DNA of 7,004 bases, from positions 1 through 7,004 of the forward strand of contig CAYLNH010000336.1 of assembly GCA_964384625.1 (NCBI GenBank), given 5' to 3'. Position 1 is the stretch's first letter; each line of letters begins with the position of its first letter. Position numbers and translations under genes: made by a program. Under the pieces are notes generated by a model, which did no database searches, was not told the origin of the DNA, and saw only the letters and a list, made by a program, of their open reading frames with translations. Origin of the DNA: CAYLNH01 sp964384625 (GTDB taxonomy: Bacteria > Verrucomicrobiota > Lentisphaeria > JABSQK01). Below, piece by piece: positions 5,075-7,004 of the stretch.

Positions 5075-6703
5075 CTACTCGCGTCGTTTGAGAAAAGCCT
5101 GCGGGGCCTGCCAGCCGTGCCTGCCGGTGCTGAAGCGGTCTTTTGCCAGGTAGCCGGAGATCCAGTCTCCTTGGCCGAATGATCCGCGATAGATGCCGAA
5201 GTGCAGATGTGTGCCATAGCCGCCGTTCGCCCACGTGTGCCGACGTCCGAGCGAACCGATCTTTTGTCCGGCGTTCACCGTTTGTCCCGGGACAACCAGA
5301 AGGAACGGGGACAGGTGGCCGTAGAGTGAGCAGAATGAAGACCCGTTCCGACGGTGTTCGATCACCACGATGCCGCCCCACGAGAGTCCGGACCAGGCGG
5401 CGCGTACACGACCGGCGGCAATCGAGACAACCGTGGCGTGATCTTCGTTCCAGGCACAGTCGTCACCGACGTGTACAGAGTTTGCGAAGGGGCCGTCGTG
5501 CGGGGGGATCACGCGTCCGAAGCTTTTGCGTTTGGCATCAAAGTAATCGCGTACCGGCGGCATGAACCGCTCGGCCAGTGGGATTTTGCCTTCGGCGCCG
5601 TAGTCGTACTTCTGGTCTTGGGTTTCGTGGTCCGGAAAGCCGAAGAGTCGTGCCTGCAGGAGGCGGCGTCGGACGCAGCGGCGGCGGAATGCGGCCGTAG
5701 GCTTGCGACTGACGGCGTAGCGCCAGTACGGCTCGAAGGGTTCGGCGGTGCGGTAGAGGGCAAACGCCGGTTTCCACGCTTTGGGCAACGGGTTTTCCTG
5801 CAGCAGCCGTAAAGCTTTTGAGTACTTGTCGGTGCCGAAATCTTTGGCCCCAATCTCGAGATATGCATTGTCATTGTCGTTCTGCATCAGGTCGTGGCGG
5901 CGTTGGACCATAACGATGGCCGCCTGAATCGACGCCCTCTCCCATGAATCCGTTGCTTTGGTGAGCACCTGTTGAAGGCCGCGCAGATCGCTGCTGCGGC
6001 CATGCCACATAAAGTATTCGGCGGCGCGGTCGCGCACTCCGGCATCGCGGTCTCGAAACATGGCGCCAACTTGCTTGCGGACCGCGCTCGCCGCAGCATT
6101 CTGATGAATCAGCGAGGCGATCGCCGCTCGGCGGCTTTCCGGCGATTTGTCCGCCAGCATCTTCAGGGTGCGCGCGGTCAACTTCGGGCTGTGATAGCGC
6201 GGCAGGTAGATGGCGGCATATTTGCGTCGTTTCCGGCTGCGGATGAATTTCGCCATACGCTCAACATCCGGCTCAATCGGTTCGAGGACACGCAAGGCTT
6301 GTGCGGCGAATTCCGGGTTGTTGTGGTTGAGCAGCGGACGGAGGATTTTCCCCTGTTTGTCTTGAGGCGCGTGGCGGAGGAGGCAAATCGCGGCGAAGTG
6401 GACGTACTGGTCCGTCTTGTGGGTCAGGAATCCGGCGACGGGCTCAATCGCGGCGGGGGACCAGACGTACTGCAGCATGGCCAGAGCGGCCAACTGCCGA
6501 TTGGCGTCTTGGCCGTTCAGGTGATGAAGCAATTGCGGGACGGCGTCGCCGCCCTGTTCAATCAACGCTTTCTGCTCGCGTTCCCCAAATTGATTGCGCA
6601 GCATCCGCGCGATCAAATCGTCAACGAGCGGCGCGGAGTCCTGGGCAAATGTCTGTATCGCGGCGGTCAGCAGCAGGCCGACGGCCAAGTGTCGCAGCGT
6701 CAT
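5075..6703 (-). CDS. Exported HEAT-repeat / M23 (LytM) metallopeptidase
   Basis: A 542-residue exported peptidase likely to cut peptidoglycan cross-links in the cell wall. The ATG has AGGAG eight bases upstream (6716-6712). Residues 1-20 are a signal peptide (MTLRHLAVGLLLTAAIQTFA, cut near QDSAP). About 35-275 are helical HEAT-like repeats, for example GGDAVPQLLHHLNGQDANRQ (51-70) and units near 130-142, 173-200 and 217-245, presumably for binding a partner. A connecting region contains a basic patch (340-353, RRRCVRRRLLQARL). The M23 domain occupies about 400-505. Its zinc site is complete: HVGDD (His411, Asp415) and the THLHF motif (His499 and His501), with YGH (Tyr461, His463) as the further conserved histidine. 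An active enzyme is therefore expected, unlike the degenerate LytM regulators such as EnvC or NlpD. The gene stands alone, convergent with the TlpA-like operon. The cell-wall role is family knowledge; the substrate is inferred. Confidence 0.95.
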   Translation of the reverse strand: MTLRHLAVGLLLTAAIQTFAQDSAPLVDDLIARMLRNQFGEREQKALIEQGGDAVPQLLHHLNGQDANRQLAALAMLQYVWSPAAIEPVAGFLTHKTDQYVHFAAICLLRHAPQDKQGKILRPLLNHNNPEFAAQALRVLEPIEPDVERMAKFIRSRKRRKYAAIYLPRYHSPKLTARTLKMLADKSPESRRAAIASLIHQNAAASAVRKQVGAMFRDRDAGVRDRAAEYFMWHGRSSDLRGLQQVLTKATDSWERASIQAAIVMVQRRHDLMQNDNDNAYLEIGAKDFGTDKYSKALRLLQENPLPKAWKPAFALYRTAEPFEPYWRYAVSRKPTAAFRRRCVRRRLLQARLFGFPDHETQDQKYDYGAEGKIPLAERFMPPVRDYFDAKRKSFGRVIPPHDGPFANSVHVGDDCAWNEDHATVVSIAAGRVRAAWSGLSWGGIVVIEHRRNGSSFCSLYGHLSPFLLVVPGQTVNAGQKIGSLGRRHTWANGGYGTHLHFGIYRGSFGQGDWISGYLAKDRFSTGRHGWQAPQAFLKRRE

Positions 6704-6804
6704 CTTTCACTCTCCTATCGCTGAGAGTAGGACGACTGCCGGGCACCGTTTCTTAGATGGGATCGCCGAAATCGTGACGAAATTGAGCTGTGCAGTGGAT
6801 GGGA

Positions 6805-6828
6805 GAAGGAAGCAAGGAAGGAAGCAAG
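6805..6828 (+). repeat. 12-bp tandem duplication
   Basis: GAAGGAAGCAAG occurs twice without a gap (6805-6816 and 6817-6828), within a purine-rich tract on the plus strand. It lies about 100-125 bases upstream of the M23 start codon, in the expected promoter region of that gene. Replication slippage is the simplest origin; I could not place a convincing promoter there. Confidence 0.8.
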
Positions 6829-6874
6829 GGACAAGGACTTTCTGGCGAATGCAAACGGCTGTCGGTAAGAACCG

Positions 6875-6948
6875 TTGAGTGTCAATGAGTCCATGTTCCC
6901 ATCCGGCCACTTATTTGAGTGTCAATGAGTCCATGTCCCCATCCGGCC
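6875..6948 (+). repeat. Direct repeat, two 34-bp units at 40-bp period
   Basis: Units 6875-6908 and 6915-6948 both begin TTGAGTGTCAATGAGTCCAT and end CCCATCCGGCC. They differ at one base (T6897 against C6937) and are separated by six bases. Near identity outside any gene suggests recent duplication or a mobile repeat. From memory, sequences of the TGTCAATGAGTCC...GGGGACA kind occur as dispersed repeats near IS200/IS605-like Y1 (REP-associated) transposases; that link is not shown here. Two units are too few to call a CRISPR, and a 6-base spacer excludes it. Confidence 0.85.
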
Positions 6949-6981
6949 TTCCTCCCTCCTCCTATCGATAGGGGTAGGAAA

Positions 6982-7001
6982 GGGGCCCGTCGTTGGGCCC
7001 C
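6982..7001 (-). terminator. Perfect 7-bp GC hairpin at the window end
   Basis: GGGGCCC (6982-6988), a 6-base loop and GGGCCCC (6995-7001) form a perfect stem. Reading the minus strand, TTTCC follows, as in a weak intrinsic terminator for a gene lying beyond 7004. The plus-strand continuation is outside the window, so a bidirectional terminator cannot be excluded. Confidence 0.45.
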
Positions 7002-7004
7002 TCC

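Noticed and set aside
5972..6724. A 250-codon plus-strand frame opposite the M23 gene.
   Set aside because: Antisense shadow of a gene with intact HEAT and M23 motifs; no ribosome site or domain of its own.
6875..6948. A CRISPR array, considered because of the 34-bp repeated unit.
   Set aside because: Only two units, separated by six bases, with no spacer-length gap and no cas gene.

Overview
The window reads as a chromosomal segment of a GC-rich bacterium, most likely from the PVC group (Lentisphaerota, Kiritimatiellota or a relative such as Phycisphaerae). The main clue is the C-terminal half of the leftmost protein. It carries the helix-plus-signature of the type II pseudopilin-like proteins abundant in that group: a hydrophobic stretch, then NLKQIGLACIMYAGDNNGDFP-like residues, then an NVLFLDGHVEGF-like end. 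The RNase P RNA is of the ordinary bacterial A type, which fits but does not narrow the host. The taxonomic call is an inference from motifs, not from a search.

Layout, left to right. (1) Bases 51-1859 (-) encode a secreted 602-residue protein with a pseudopilin-like C-terminal module, followed at 11-35 by a hairpin that probably ends its transcript. (2) Bases 1860-2171 are its leader and upstream spacer. (3) Bases 2172-2585 (-) are rnpB, the RNase P RNA, recognisable from its universally conserved blocks and closed by a perfect 14-bp P1 helix. A perfect 18-bp palindrome lies just upstream. (4) Bases 2630-2950 hold no gene I can support, but contain a GC hairpin and two long C runs. (5) A plus-strand pair, 3050-4183 and 4180-4740, overlaps by ATGA and is surely cotranslated. 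It encodes an unrecognised protein with a CxxC-x4-CxH putative zinc site, then a membrane-anchored TlpA-type thioredoxin with WCPPC. (6) Bases 4741-5074 are a spacer that is visibly less GC-rich than its surroundings, with a long inverted repeat and a repeat-like segment. (7) Bases 5075-6703 (-) encode an exported HEAT-repeat/M23 (LytM) metallopeptidase with all zinc ligands intact. (8) Bases 6704-7004 hold no gene. They contain a 12-bp tandem duplication, a 34-bp direct repeat and a terminator-like hairpin.

The genes do not form one pathway. Three of the four proteins are predicted to be exported or membrane-anchored (pseudopilin-like protein, TlpA-like protein, M23 peptidase), so the neighbourhood leans toward the cell envelope, with rnpB as a housekeeping gene. 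I see no defence system, CRISPR array, tRNA, intact transposase or prophage gene. The least explained items are the zinc-site protein coupled to TlpA, the pseudopilin module placed inside a signal-peptide protein, and the non-coding repeats on both sides of the M23 gene.
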